From an uncultured Lachnospiraceae bacterium (lineage in GTDB: Bacteria; Bacillota; Clostridia; Lachnospirales; Lachnospiraceae), in the NCBI GenBank assembly GCA_910586555.1, contig CAJUJY010000053.1, positions 1 to 24,730 on the forward strand: a stretch of 24,730 bases of DNA, given 5' to 3'. Both the position numbers and the translations under genes were made by a program. Positions 1 to 8,103 of the stretch are shown piece after piece. The notes below the pieces were generated by a model, which was given only the letters and a program-made list of their open reading frames with translations, made no database searches and had not been told where the DNA came from. Every line of letters begins with the position of its first letter. The stretch's first letter is position 1.

Positions 1-71
1 TTCCCATATGATTATAACAGTTTTTTTGCATTATGTCCAAAAGACTAATTGAAGATAGTAAAAAATAATTC

Positions 72-100
72 TTGACAAGTATTTCCTTATATGTTATCAT
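72..100 (+). promoter_or_regulatory. Sigma-A promoter of the infC operon
   Basis: TTGACA at 72-77 and TATCAT at 95-100 are separated by exactly 17 bases, and TG at 92-93 gives an extended -10. Transcription would start near 107, about 200 bases before infC, leaving room for the structured leader. Seen directly; assignment to the vegetative sigma factor follows from the consensus. Confidence 0.85.
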
Positions 101-106
101 CTTAAC

Positions 107-282
107 CGTTATGCGGCATTGCCAGCATAGCAACGAAGTAGAGTAATCCACTCTCACCTTGGCACATTTAAGTGACCTGGGTTTTATTATTGGTATATTA
201 CAGGCAGAAGTCATATTTTCTGTATTTTACGCATATATATTAATAGATAAACGTGGATTGTCTTTGCTTTCCACGTTTTTTT
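107..282 (+). ncRNA. Ribosomal protein leader (L20-leader type) upstream of infC-rpmI-rplT
   Basis: A leader of about 175 nt lies between the promoter and infC. It has a short hairpin near 150-162 (GAGT/ACTC arms), conserved-looking single-stranded stretches, and ends in an intrinsic terminator. In Firmicutes the infC-rpmI-rplT operon is commonly attenuated by L20 binding a leader in this position (Rfam L20_leader); that identity is inferred from position, layout and remembered resemblance, not from a covariance search. The expected behaviour is that excess free L20 promotes termination before infC. Confidence 0.7.
250..282 (+). terminator. Attenuator terminator in the infC leader
   Basis: AACGTGGA at 250-257 pairs perfectly with TCCACGTT at 270-277, and a run of T follows to 282. 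It lies between the promoter and the first gene, so it must work as a conditional attenuator rather than an operon end. Confidence 0.85.
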
Positions 283-313
283 CATATTATTTTATTTTTG
301 GAGGTGTACTACC

Positions 314-820
314 ATTAGCGAGTTAATGATTAATGAAAGAATCAGGGATAAAGAAGTCCGGCTGATTAGTGAAACTGGGGAGCAGTTAGGTATTATGCCA
401 GCTAAAGAAGCTATGAAGCTGGCGCGTGAAGCAGAACTTGATCTTGTTAAGATTGCACCAGGGGCAAAACCTCCTGTATGCAAGATTATTGATTATGGCA
501 AATACCGTTATGAGCTTGCACGCAAGGAAAAGGAAGCTAAGAAGAAGCAGAAGACCATGGAAGTTAAGGAAGTAAGGCTGTCACCAAATATAGATAAAAA
601 CGACCTTAATACTAAAGCTAACCATGCCAGGAAGTTCCTTACAAAGGGTGATAAAGTTAAGGTTACACTCCGTTTCCGTGGACGTGAAATGGCACATATA
701 AGTTATAGCAAGCAGATTCTTGACAGTTTTTATAAACTGCTTGAAGATGTTTCTGTTATAGATAAAGCGCCAAAGATGGAAGGCCGTTCAATGGTTATGT
801 TCTTATCACAAAAACGCTAG
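314..820 (+). CDS. infC: Translation initiation factor IF-3, ATT start
   Basis: IF-3 binds the 30S subunit, keeps it apart from 50S and proofreads start codon choice. The protein is about 168 residues and has the family's two-domain layout: N-domain beginning INERIRDKEVRLI and C-domain with KEVRLSPNIDKND and VTLRFRGREM. The start is placed at ATT 314, in frame with and four codons before ATG 326. The strong ribosome site GGAGGTG at 300-306 lies 7 bases before ATT but 19 bases before ATG, which is too far. infC genes of E. coli and B. subtilis also use ATT, which lets IF-3 repress its own translation. First gene of infC-rpmI-rplT. Confidence 0.95.
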   Translation: MSELMINERIRDKEVRLISETGEQLGIMPAKEAMKLAREAELDLVKIAPGAKPPVCKIIDYGKYRYELARKEKEAKKKQKTMEVKEVRLSPNIDKNDLNTKANHARKFLTKGDKVKVTLRFRGREMAHISYSKQILDSFYKLLEDVSVIDKAPKMEGRSMVMFLSQKR

Positions 821-828
821 TAAAGTTT

Positions 829-896
829 GCCTGTAATACAGGCAGTCTTTAGGAAAAGCCAGGGCAGGGTATGCTTTAAAGCCCGGGAATGGCTTT
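829..896 (+). promoter_or_regulatory. Structured infC-rpmI spacer with two hairpins
   Basis: GCCTGT/ACAGGC around a 3-base loop (829-843) is followed by a longer hairpin: AAAGCCA 855-861 pairs with TGGCTTT 890-896, and inside it GGGC 862-865 pairs with GCCC 881-884. No U-tract follows, so it is not an obvious terminator. It could be an RNA processing site or a translational operator for L35/L20; that role is inference. Confidence 0.5.
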
Positions 897-934
897 ATAT
901 AAATATAATCACAAGTTAAGGAGGAAATATAATT

Positions 935-1135
935 ATGCCAAAAATGAAGACAAAGAGGTCAGCAGCTAAGCGTTTCAAAATTACAGGAACGGGAAAGCTT
1001 ATGAAAATGAATGCAAATAAAAGCCATATTTTAACAAAGAAGACAAGAAAGAGAAAAAGAAGGCTTAGGAAAGCAGTAGAAGTTGATGTTACAAACGCTA
1101 AGATGATGAAGCGTATGTTACCATATTCAAAATAA
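935..1135 (+). CDS. rpmI: Large-subunit ribosomal protein L35
   Basis: A 66-residue, very basic protein with the L35 pattern MPKMKTKRSAAKRFKITGTG and the KSHILTKKTRKRKRRLR core; length is standard for bL35. It is a structural part of the 50S subunit. AAGGAGG lies just before the ATG. It is second in infC-rpmI-rplT and 18 bases ahead of rplT, so the two are surely co-transcribed. Confidence 0.98.
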   Translation: MPKMKTKRSAAKRFKITGTGKLMKMNANKSHILTKKTRKRKRRLRKAVEVDVTNAKMMKRMLPYSK

Positions 1136-1153
1136 TTAAGGAGGAAAGTTAAG

Positions 1154-1510
1154 ATGGCACGTATTAAAGGCGGTTTAAATGCAAAGAAAAAACATAACAG
1201 GGTATTAAAACTTGCAAAGGGTTACAGAGGAGCAAGGTCTAAACAGTACAGAGTTGCAAAACAGTCAGTTATGAGGGCTCTTAATTCTTCCTTCTCAGGC
1301 AGGAAAGAAAGAAAAAGGGAGTTCAGAAAGCTCTGGATTGCACGTATTAATGCAGCAGCAAGGCTTAACGGGCTTTCATATAGCAAATTTATGTACGGGC
1401 TTAAACTTGCGGATATAAACCTTAACAGGAAAATGCTTTCAGAAATGGCAATAAGCGATCCAGAAGGTTTTACAGCACTTGTTGAAATTGCAAAATCTAA
1501 GATTGCATAA
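1154..1510 (+). CDS. rplT: Large-subunit ribosomal protein L20
   Basis: A 118-residue protein of standard bL20 length: N-terminal basic extension MARIKGGLNAKKKHNRVLKLAKGYRG, then the globular domain with RKLWIARINAAARLNGLSYS. L20 is needed early in 50S assembly and in Firmicutes is the usual repressor of its own operon through the leader upstream of infC. AAGGAGG lies before the ATG. No clear terminator follows; only an AT-rich hairpin (GTATAAT 1549-1555 with ATTATAC) without a U-tract. Confidence 0.98.
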   Translation: MARIKGGLNAKKKHNRVLKLAKGYRGARSKQYRVAKQSVMRALNSSFSGRKERKREFRKLWIARINAAARLNGLSYSKFMYGLKLADINLNRKMLSEMAISDPEGFTALVEIAKSKIA

Positions 1511-1600
1511 TTTTTAGTTTATAAAACATGGCTGTATAGCAATATGCAGTATAATTATATATTGTATTATACAGATAACAGACATTAAATATTAATAAAT

Positions 1601-1890
1601 GCAACGATAAAGAGGAGTACGCGGCATACGCTTATAGAGAGTAGAAGCCCGCAGGCTGTAAGGTTTCACAGGTCTGTATGTTGTGGAAGGTAGCTTTTGA
1701 GCACCGTTTTTGAAAGATTAAAGATTTAGTAGAAGGCGGCGGAATATCCCGTTATAGATATAAGAGGCAGTTATAAGCAGGTTTGCTATTTATGCTGCAA
1801 AGTATGTGGCATTAATATTTATAACTGTATTTAAAGGTGGTACCGCGGTACGTCCGCCCTTTGCTATTTGCAAAGGGTTTTTTGTTTTTA
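1601..1890 (+). ncRNA. T-box riboswitch, valine specific
   Basis: The leader starts with the Stem I signature GATAAAGAGGAGTA near 1606-1619 and AGAGAGT near 1637-1643. The specifier region reads GAAG-GTA-GC at 1686-1694, so the codon is GTA (valine) at 1690-1692, agreeing with the gene downstream. The conserved antiterminator sequence GGTGGTACCGCGG is at 1836-1848, and the terminator follows. Uncharged valine tRNA should pair with both specifier and T-box bulge and allow read-through into valS. Confidence 0.95.
1857..1889 (+). terminator. T-box terminator
   Basis: CCCTTTGC at 1857-1864 pairs with GCAAAGGG at 1870-1877, followed by TTTTTTG and more T. It is mutually exclusive with the T-box antiterminator just upstream. 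Confidence 0.92.
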
Positions 1891-1946
1891 AGGAAAGATA
1901 TTTTTAATATATTGCGTATGGAAACAGCGCAGGAAAGAGGAGTTTT

Positions 1947-4598
1947 ATGGCTAGAGAATTAGAGAAAAATTATAACCCTTCTGATATTGAACAAAGAACT
2001 TATGAAAAATGGATTAAGAAAAAGTATTTCCATGCAGAAACCAACAGGGACAAAAAACCTTTTACTATTGTTATGCCGCCTCCAAATATTACAGGGCAGC
2101 TTCATATGGGACATGCACTTGATAATACATTACAGGATATACTAATACGTTTTAAGAGAATGCAGGGATATGAAGCTTTGTGGCTTCCTGGTACTGACCA
2201 TGCCTCGATTGCTACAGAAGCTAAGGTTGTAGAAACACTTAAAGAAGAGGGTGTTACAAAGGAAAACCTTGGAAGGGAAAAATTCCTTGAAAGGGTATGG
2301 GACTGGAAAAAACAGTACGGCGGACGCATTGTGGAACAGCTTAAAAAGATTGGCTCCTCATGTGACTGGGACAGGGAAAGGTTTACAATGGACGAAGGCT
2401 GCAACAGGGCAGTTAAAGAAGTATTTGTAAAGCTCTATAATAAAGAATTAATTTACAGGGGGGAACGCATTATTAACTGGTGTCCTAAGTGTCTTACATC
2501 TATTTCAGATGCTGAAGTTGAATATGAAGACCAGGCAGGACATTTCTGGCATTTAAGGTATAAGACCACAGACGGCACAGGGTATATTGACCTTGCCACA
2601 ACACGTCCTGAAACACTTCTTGGTGATACAGCAGTAGCAGTAAACCCAAAAGATGCACGTTATAAACATATGGTTGGGAAAACACTTGACCTGCCGCTTG
2701 TACACAGGCAGATTCCAATTATAGAAGATGAATATGTAGATATGGAATTTGGTACAGGTGTTGTTAAAATTACACCTGCACATGACCCTAATGACTTTGA
2801 GGTTGGCCTTAGGCATAACCTTGAAATTATAAATGTACTTACAGAGGATGCAAGAATTACAGAAGATTATCCAAAATATGCAGGAATGGACAGGTATGAA
2901 GCAAGAAAAGCCATAGTAGCAGACCTTGAAGCAGAGGGAGCACTTCTTAAGACAGAAGACCACCCACATAATGTAGGTACATGTTACCGCTGTGGCACTA
3001 CAGTAGAACCAAGGGTTTCAAAACAGTGGTTTGTATCTATGAAACAGCTTGCAAAGCCAGCAATTAATGCAGTGAAAAATGGTGATACAAAATTTATACC
3101 ACCACACTTTGAGAAGACTTATTTCCACTGGCTTGAAAATATACGCGACTGGTGCATATCACGCCAGCTATGGTGGGGACACCAGATTCCGGCATTTTAT
3201 TGTGATGATTGTGGTGAAATGACAGTTACCAAAGAAAACAGTGCTATATGCCCTAAGTGTAAAAAACCTATGCGCCAGGATCCCGATACACTTGATACAT
3301 GGTTTTCGTCTGCCCTGTGGCCATTCTCAACACTTGGCTGGCCTGAAGAAACAGAGGAAATGGGCTATTTTTACCCAACAAGCACACTTGTAACAGGATA
3401 TGATATAATTCCTTTCTGGGTTATGCGTATGATGTTCTCAGGCATAGAACAGACAGGCAAGGTACCATTTGATACAGTCCTTATACATGGGCTTGTACGT
3501 GATTCACAGGGACGCAAAATGAGTAAATCACTTGGGAATGGGATTGACCCGCTTGAAGTAATTGATAAATATGGTGCAGACGCACTGCGTTTTACACTTG
3601 TTACAGGTAATGCACCAGGCAATGACATGCGTTTTTACTGGGAGCGTGTTGAGGCAAGCCGTAATTTTGCTAATAAAGTATGGAATGCTTCACGTTTTAT
3701 ACTGATGCATCTTGGTGATAATAAAATTACAGAGCTTGCATATAATGATTTATATGCTGCCGACAAGTGGATAATCTCAGCAGTTAATACACTTGCCAGG
3801 GAAGTTACAGAAAACATGGAAAAATATGAGCTTGGAATAGCTGTGCAGAAAATCAACGATTTTATATGGACTGAATTTTGTGACTGGTATATCGAATTTG
3901 TAAAACCAAGGCTTTTTAACAAGGAAAAGGATATAAAAGCTGCCAATGCTTCATTCTGGACATTAAAAACTGTACTTGTAACTTCGCTTAAGCTGCTCCA
4001 CCCGTTTATGCCATTTATTACAGAAGAGATTTTTTGCACAATACAGCCAGAAGAAGAATCAATAATGATATCACAATGGCCGGAATATAAAAAAGAGTGG
4101 GATAATAAAGAAGCAGAACAAGATGTGCTCATTATGAAAGATATTATAAGGGCAGTACGCAATACACGTACTTCAATGGAAGTTTTGCCATCACGCAAGG
4201 CAAAAGTTTATATAGTAGCAGATAATATAGAAGCAGCAGAAACATTTAAAAGGCTTTATGCATCATTTGGCCACATGCTTTATGCATCAGAGGTGGCAGT
4301 ACAGACAGACAGGGAAGGCATAGAAGACAATGCAGTATCAGCAGTTATAAATAATGCAACAATTTATATGCCACTTTCAGATCTTGTAGACTTTGAAAAA
4401 GAAAAAGAAAGGCTGCTTAAGGAAAAGAAACGTCTTGAAGGTGAATTAAAACGTGTAAATGGCATGCTTGGCAATGAAAAGTTCATAAGCAAGGCACCTG
4501 CTGCAAAGATACAAGAAGAAAGGGAAAAACTTTTAAAATACCAGGCGTTAATGGATAAGGTGGAGGAAGAGCTTTTGAAGTTACAAAACCCAGTATAA
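1947..4598 (+). CDS. valS: Valine-tRNA ligase
   Basis: This class I synthetase charges tRNA-Val in the cytoplasm. At 883 residues it has full family length. Seen: PPPNITGQLHMGH with the HIGH-type motif at 53-56; the editing (CP1) domain with ATTRPETLLGDTAVAV; cysteine pairs CYRCG and CDDCG...CPKC that may bind zinc; DTLDTWFSSALWP; GRKMSKSLGNG with KMSKS at 524-528; and the C-terminal charged coiled coil (LVDFEKEKERLLKEKKRLEG) typical of ValRS. GAGGAG precedes the ATG. It is controlled by the upstream valine T-box. No terminator is evident; a new promoter follows at 4635. Confidence 0.98.
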   Translation: MARELEKNYNPSDIEQRTYEKWIKKKYFHAETNRDKKPFTIVMPPPNITGQLHMGHALDNTLQDILIRFKRMQGYEALWLPGTDHASIATEAKVVETLKEEGVTKENLGREKFLERVWDWKKQYGGRIVEQLKKIGSSCDWDRERFTMDEGCNRAVKEVFVKLYNKELIYRGERIINWCPKCLTSISDAEVEYEDQAGHFWHLRYKTTDGTGYIDLATTRPETLLGDTAVAVNPKDARYKHMVGKTLDLPLVHRQIPIIEDEYVDMEFGTGVVKITPAHDPNDFEVGLRHNLEIINVLTEDARITEDYPKYAGMDRYEARKAIVADLEAEGALLKTEDHPHNVGTCYRCGTTVEPRVSKQWFVSMKQLAKPAINAVKNGDTKFIPPHFEKTYFHWLENIRDWCISRQLWWGHQIPAFYCDDCGEMTVTKENSAICPKCKKPMRQDPDTLDTWFSSALWPFSTLGWPEETEEMGYFYPTSTLVTGYDIIPFWVMRMMFSGIEQTGKVPFDTVLIHGLVRDSQGRKMSKSLGNGIDPLEVIDKYGADALRFTLVTGNAPGNDMRFYWERVEASRNFANKVWNASRFILMHLGDNKITELAYNDLYAADKWIISAVNTLAREVTENMEKYELGIAVQKINDFIWTEFCDWYIEFVKPRLFNKEKDIKAANASFWTLKTVLVTSLKLLHPFMPFITEEIFCTIQPEEESIMISQWPEYKKEWDNKEAEQDVLIMKDIIRAVRNTRTSMEVLPSRKAKVYIVADNIEAAETFKRLYASFGHMLYASEVAVQTDREGIEDNAVSAVINNATIYMPLSDLVDFEKEKERLLKEKKRLEGELKRVNGMLGNEKFISKAPAAKIQEEREKLLKYQALMDKVEEELLKLQNPV

Positions 4599-4634
4599 AG
4601 AGTGTTAAGTTTTAGTTAAGTATTGGAAGGGTTC

Positions 4635-4663
4635 TTGCAATATATGTCAAACTCATATATAAT
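4635..4663 (+). promoter_or_regulatory. Sigma-A promoter for the FapA-like gene
   Basis: TTGCAA at 4635-4640 and TATAAT at 4658-4663 are 17 bases apart. Start of transcription near 4670 leaves a leader of about 58 bases. The gene after valS is therefore probably expressed independently. Confidence 0.75.
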
Positions 4664-4727
4664 CAAAATAAGTAACTCTGCTCTTAAATAAAAACAATGG
4701 CTGGAACAATGACAGAGGAGGGATTTT

Positions 4728-6128
4728 ATGCAGGAAGATATAACAGAAAAGGATATTTGTAATATCCAGATAACAGTATCTGATGATGAGAATGCAGCAT
4801 ATATATGTATAATGCCGCCAGAAGCAGGCAAAAAGAATACATTAGAATCAATAATGGGGCTTGCAAAAGATTTAGGTGTAGTCCATGGCATAAATACAGA
4901 AGTAATAAAAAATATGCTAAATAACAATATTTACAATAAAACAGTTAAATTTGCACAAGCAACACCAGCAGTAAATGGCAAAGATGGCTGGTATGAATTT
5001 TTATTTGATACCCATATTGATACAAGGCCTAAGATTTTAAAAGATGGTTCTGTCGATTATTCAGAGTATGGCAGTGTTCCAGCCGTTGTAGAGGGAGAAC
5101 GCCTTGCTGTGTACCACCCTGCTACACCATGCCAGGACGGGATAAATGTATTTGGCGGCTCTATTCTTGCTAAGAAGGGAAAAGATTTAGCTAAAATAAA
5201 AGGCAAGGGCTTTTTAATTGATCCTTCCAGCACAGTATATACTGCAAAATATGATGGCAAAGTAACTTATATTGCAGAAAGGCTTGTTGTAGATAAGGAA
5301 CTTGTTGTAGAAGGAGATGTATCATTCACTACAGGGGATATAGAATTCCAGAATGATATACATATCCGTGGCAATGTATTTTCCGGAGTCAGTGTAACAT
5401 CACAGAAAGGCTCTATAATTGTTGACGGGTATGTTGAACAGGCAATACTCTCTGCTAAAAATGATGTTGTATTAAAGAATGGCATGCAGGGCAATGGAAA
5501 AGGTTCAATAGAAGCAGGCGGCTCTGTTAAAGGAAAGTTCTTTGAACAATCAAGTATTACATGCAAGGGTGATGTACAGGCAAATGCTATTATGAATACA
5601 AGGATTGAAGCAGGACAGGATATAATTGTTTCAGGCAAATATGGTGTTATAGTAGGCGGTTCTGTGTCAGCAATGCGCTGTATAAGTGCCAATATCATAG
5701 GAAATATGTCAGAAGTCAGGACAGAGATAAAGGCAGGTGTTGATGGTGACTTGTTTGCGCTTCTTGCACAATGTAAGCAGAATAAAGAAGACAGTGAGAA
5801 ATCATTAAAAACTGTTGTTGATGCCCTTGAAAAAGTACAGCAGGCCTTAGCAAAGGCAGATAACCCAGAGCTTTCTAAAAAGCGTATCCAGCTTATGCGC
5901 AGTAAGATAGAGTGTGATACAAGGGTAAGCGAACTGGCTAAGAGGGAACAGGAAATATTAGACCAGATGGGCAAGGCAAATGCTGCCAAAATTACTATTA
6001 ATAAAGTTGTAAATCCAGGAACTGCCATAAGTATCAACGGAGTAAAGGTATTAGTTACAGAAGAAAACCACCATGTAGAGTATGCAAGGCGTGGAGCAGG
6101 AATTATTGTATATAATATTGGTGAATAA
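4728..6128 (+). CDS. FapA family (DUF342) protein
   Basis: A 466-residue protein recognised as FapA/DUF342. The N-terminal half (to about 180) has the family stretch around HPATPCQDGINVFGGSIL and YTAKYDGKVTY. Residues about 185-335 form repeating short beta-strand motifs (VEGDVSFTTGDIEF, IRGNVFSGVSV, ISANIIGN) expected to fold as a beta-solenoid. About 345-415 is a charged coiled coil, and a short beta-rich C-terminus ends the protein. No signal peptide or membrane segment is visible, so it is probably cytoplasmic. The family is linked to flagellar assembly in Vibrio, but no flagellar gene is present here and the role is unknown. GAGGAGG precedes the ATG; it has its own promoter. Confidence 0.85.
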   Translation: MQEDITEKDICNIQITVSDDENAAYICIMPPEAGKKNTLESIMGLAKDLGVVHGINTEVIKNMLNNNIYNKTVKFAQATPAVNGKDGWYEFLFDTHIDTRPKILKDGSVDYSEYGSVPAVVEGERLAVYHPATPCQDGINVFGGSILAKKGKDLAKIKGKGFLIDPSSTVYTAKYDGKVTYIAERLVVDKELVVEGDVSFTTGDIEFQNDIHIRGNVFSGVSVTSQKGSIIVDGYVEQAILSAKNDVVLKNGMQGNGKGSIEAGGSVKGKFFEQSSITCKGDVQANAIMNTRIEAGQDIIVSGKYGVIVGGSVSAMRCISANIIGNMSEVRTEIKAGVDGDLFALLAQCKQNKEDSEKSLKTVVDALEKVQQALAKADNPELSKKRIQLMRSKIECDTRVSELAKREQEILDQMGKANAAKITINKVVNPGTAISINGVKVLVTEENHHVEYARRGAGIIVYNIGE

Positions 6129-6249
6129 GCTGGAAATAGTTATAAAATGTCTATTTGTGCCGCAAAAAATGCGGTATTGGGGGTTAATATGCTTTTATGC
6201 CGGTAATTGCGGCGGATATTTGTTGATGACTAACGGGAGGTAGTGTAAG

Positions 6250-6432
6250 ATGGATTTTGAAGCAGAGCTGGCAAAATTCCAGCCAAGCCTTGATATTGAG
6301 CAGGCAGAGGATGCTATTTATGGCAATAAGACAACCGATGTAACAGATTTAGTACAGTCTATTATTAATAATACTGTAGCAGGCAAAGAAAATACTGGTA
6401 ACAAATCTATAGAGTGGGTGGAGGAATCATGA
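6250..6432 (+). CDS. Small acidic protein of unknown function, coupled to the zinc-ribbon/TPR gene
   Basis: I do not recognise this 60-residue protein. It is acidic, has no membrane segment or cysteine, and looks alpha-helical at the N-terminus (FEAELAKFQPSLDIEQAEDAIYG). GGGAGGT lies 9 bases before the ATG. Its TGA stop overlaps the ATG of the next gene (ATGA at 6429-6432), a classic sign of translational coupling, which suggests joint function with the TPR membrane protein. Hairpins CCGCA/TGCGG (6160-6174) and GCCG/CGGC (6199-6213) lie in the 121-base gap upstream. Confidence 0.7.
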   Translation: MDFEAELAKFQPSLDIEQAEDAIYGNKTTDVTDLVQSIINNTVAGKENTGNKSIEWVEES

Positions 6433-7874
6433 GCTGTCCAAGATGTAATGCTGCTGTACCATTTGGCAGAAGCAGGTGTAGTAACTGCGGCCAGGATTTA
6501 AAAGATTACTGGAAGATTATAAGCTTATCAAATATATACTATAATAAAGCACTTGGACAGGCAAGAATCAGGGATTTAACAGGAGCTATAGCTTCGCTTA
6601 AACAAAGCCTGCAATTTAATAAATTAAATACAAATGCCAGGAACCTGCTAGGGCTTATATATTTTGAAACAGGTGAAATAGTTTCTGCATTAAGTGAATG
6701 GGTTATAAGCAAGCATTACCAGGAAGAGAATAATGATGCTGATATATATATAGGTGAAATACAGTCTAACCCTAACAGGCTTGAAATGCACAGCCAGATT
6801 ATCAGGAAATATAATTCAGCATTAGATGCTGCAAAGCATGGTGATGAGGATATGGCCATTATACAGCTTAAAAAGGTGACAAGCCAGAACCCTAAGTTTA
6901 TACGTGCTAACCAGCTTCTTGCATTGCTTTATATGATGTCAGACAAGAAAGATAACCGCATAAAAGCCTTAAGGATACTTAATAATATTATTAAAATTGA
7001 TGTGACAAATACAACTACCCTGGCATATTTGCAGGAACTTTCAGATATAAGACAGAAAGCAGACCATTTTTCTGCAAAGCCAGAAGAGCCTAAAACAAAT
7101 TCAAGGAAAACACTTCCACGCCTTGATGAAAATGACCAGTATAAGACAATAACTCCTTATAAAGAGGAAAAACCATCTGTATTACCTTTTGTAAATGTTA
7201 TTATAGGCATAATTACTGGCCTTGCAGTTATGTATTTTCTTATAATGCCACATCTTAAGTCTTCTGAGGCAGAAAATGTTAATAATAATTTTAAAAAATA
7301 CAGTGAGAACCAGGCAGCAGCAGACAGCAGTTTTACAGCATTAAAAAGCCAGAATGAAACATTACAGGCAAAAGTTGAAAGTTTAAAAAAAGAAATGGAA
7401 GAACTGCAAGGTGGCGGGAATGTTCCAGGAGACAGCCTTGTGGAAGTTTATGAGAAACTTTTTAAAGCTGCAAATGCGTTCCTTAACGGGGATATGGAAA
7501 AGGCTGCCCGTAATTTAAAAGAGATTGACAATACAGGCCTTCAAGATGATGCTGCTAAAAAGACATATAATAAAATTGCAGAAACAGCATTTGTACAAGC
7601 CAGTGAAAAGCTTTATATACAGGGGAGGGATGCTTATAATGGTGAGAATGAATATGCAGGTGCAAAAGACTACGTTAAAGCAAAGAAATTTTTAGAGGAA
7701 GCACTTTCATATAATCCTGACAATACAGATGCAATGTATTTTTTAGGGAGGACATACCAGCAGACTTCAAAACCTAAAAAGGCAAAAGAATACTATGAAA
7801 AAATAATTAATGATTATCCAGATTCTCTAAGGGTTGCTGATGCAAACAGGAGGCTGCGCGAGCTTGGCGGATAA
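6429..7874 (+). CDS. Zinc-ribbon, TPR-repeat, single-pass membrane protein
   Basis: The 481-residue protein begins with a zinc ribbon, CPRC...CSNC (Cys 3, 6, 17, 20). TPR-like helices follow (about 35-90 and 125-200), then a charged linker, one membrane helix at about 253-273 (VNVIIGIITGLAVMYFLIM), a coiled coil (300-328) and TPR-like repeats to the end (about 395-480, NPDNTDAMYFLGRTYQQT). The N-terminus is probably cytoplasmic and the C-terminal TPRs outside. ATG 6429 is preferred over the in-frame GTG 6414 because GGAGG at 6420-6424 precedes it and its ATGA overlaps the previous stop. TPR domains mediate protein contacts; the exact role is unknown. It lies just before the spoIIA operon but is separated by a terminator. 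Confidence 0.85.
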   Translation: MSCPRCNAAVPFGRSRCSNCGQDLKDYWKIISLSNIYYNKALGQARIRDLTGAIASLKQSLQFNKLNTNARNLLGLIYFETGEIVSALSEWVISKHYQEENNDADIYIGEIQSNPNRLEMHSQIIRKYNSALDAAKHGDEDMAIIQLKKVTSQNPKFIRANQLLALLYMMSDKKDNRIKALRILNNIIKIDVTNTTTLAYLQELSDIRQKADHFSAKPEEPKTNSRKTLPRLDENDQYKTITPYKEEKPSVLPFVNVIIGIITGLAVMYFLIMPHLKSSEAENVNNNFKKYSENQAAADSSFTALKSQNETLQAKVESLKKEMEELQGGGNVPGDSLVEVYEKLFKAANAFLNGDMEKAARNLKEIDNTGLQDDAAKKTYNKIAETAFVQASEKLYIQGRDAYNGENEYAGAKDYVKAKKFLEEALSYNPDNTDAMYFLGRTYQQTSKPKKAKEYYEKIINDYPDSLRVADANRRLRELGG

Positions 7875-7906
7875 TTGTTCCATGGTACAATAAAAGATAA
7901 AGACAG

Positions 7907-7954
7907 TACCCTGTCAGAATTACATTATATGTTATTCTGCCAGGGTATTTTTTT
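7907..7954 (+). terminator. Terminator after the zinc-ribbon/TPR gene
   Basis: TACCCTG 7907-7913 pairs with CAGGGTA 7941-7947, and CAGAAT 7915-7920 pairs with ATTCTG 7934-7939, separated by a T/C mismatch; seven T follow (7948-7954). It isolates the spoIIA operon from the gene upstream. Confidence 0.9.
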
Positions 7955-8103
7955 GTTGTATATGGAATTTTAATGTTCTATACTCACGGGCGGTTAGATT
8001 TTTCTTTCTGCCCATCATATGTTGTCTGGTTATGCAATATATGATAGACAGAAATTGGAAAATCTTAACGTCCGTCAGTATAATAAATATAAGGAGGGAT
8101 AGT

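Noticed and set aside
2102..2969. Several open frames on the - strand within valS
   Set aside because: They lie antisense inside a clearly conserved synthetase, have cysteine- and phenylalanine-rich compositions typical of shadow translation, and lack ribosome sites.
5267..6037. 256-residue open frame antisense to the FapA-like gene
   Set aside because: The sense strand encodes a recognisable FapA/DUF342 protein with a promoter and ribosome site; the antisense frame has neither.
8032..8103. Longer SpoIIAA N-terminus from ATG 8032
   Set aside because: No ribosome site upstream; AAGGAGGG at 8092-8099 clearly serves ATG 8104.
7955..8103. Sigma-H promoter or Spo0A box for spoIIAA
   Set aside because: Only weak partial matches were found by eye, with key positions missing, so no site is annotated.
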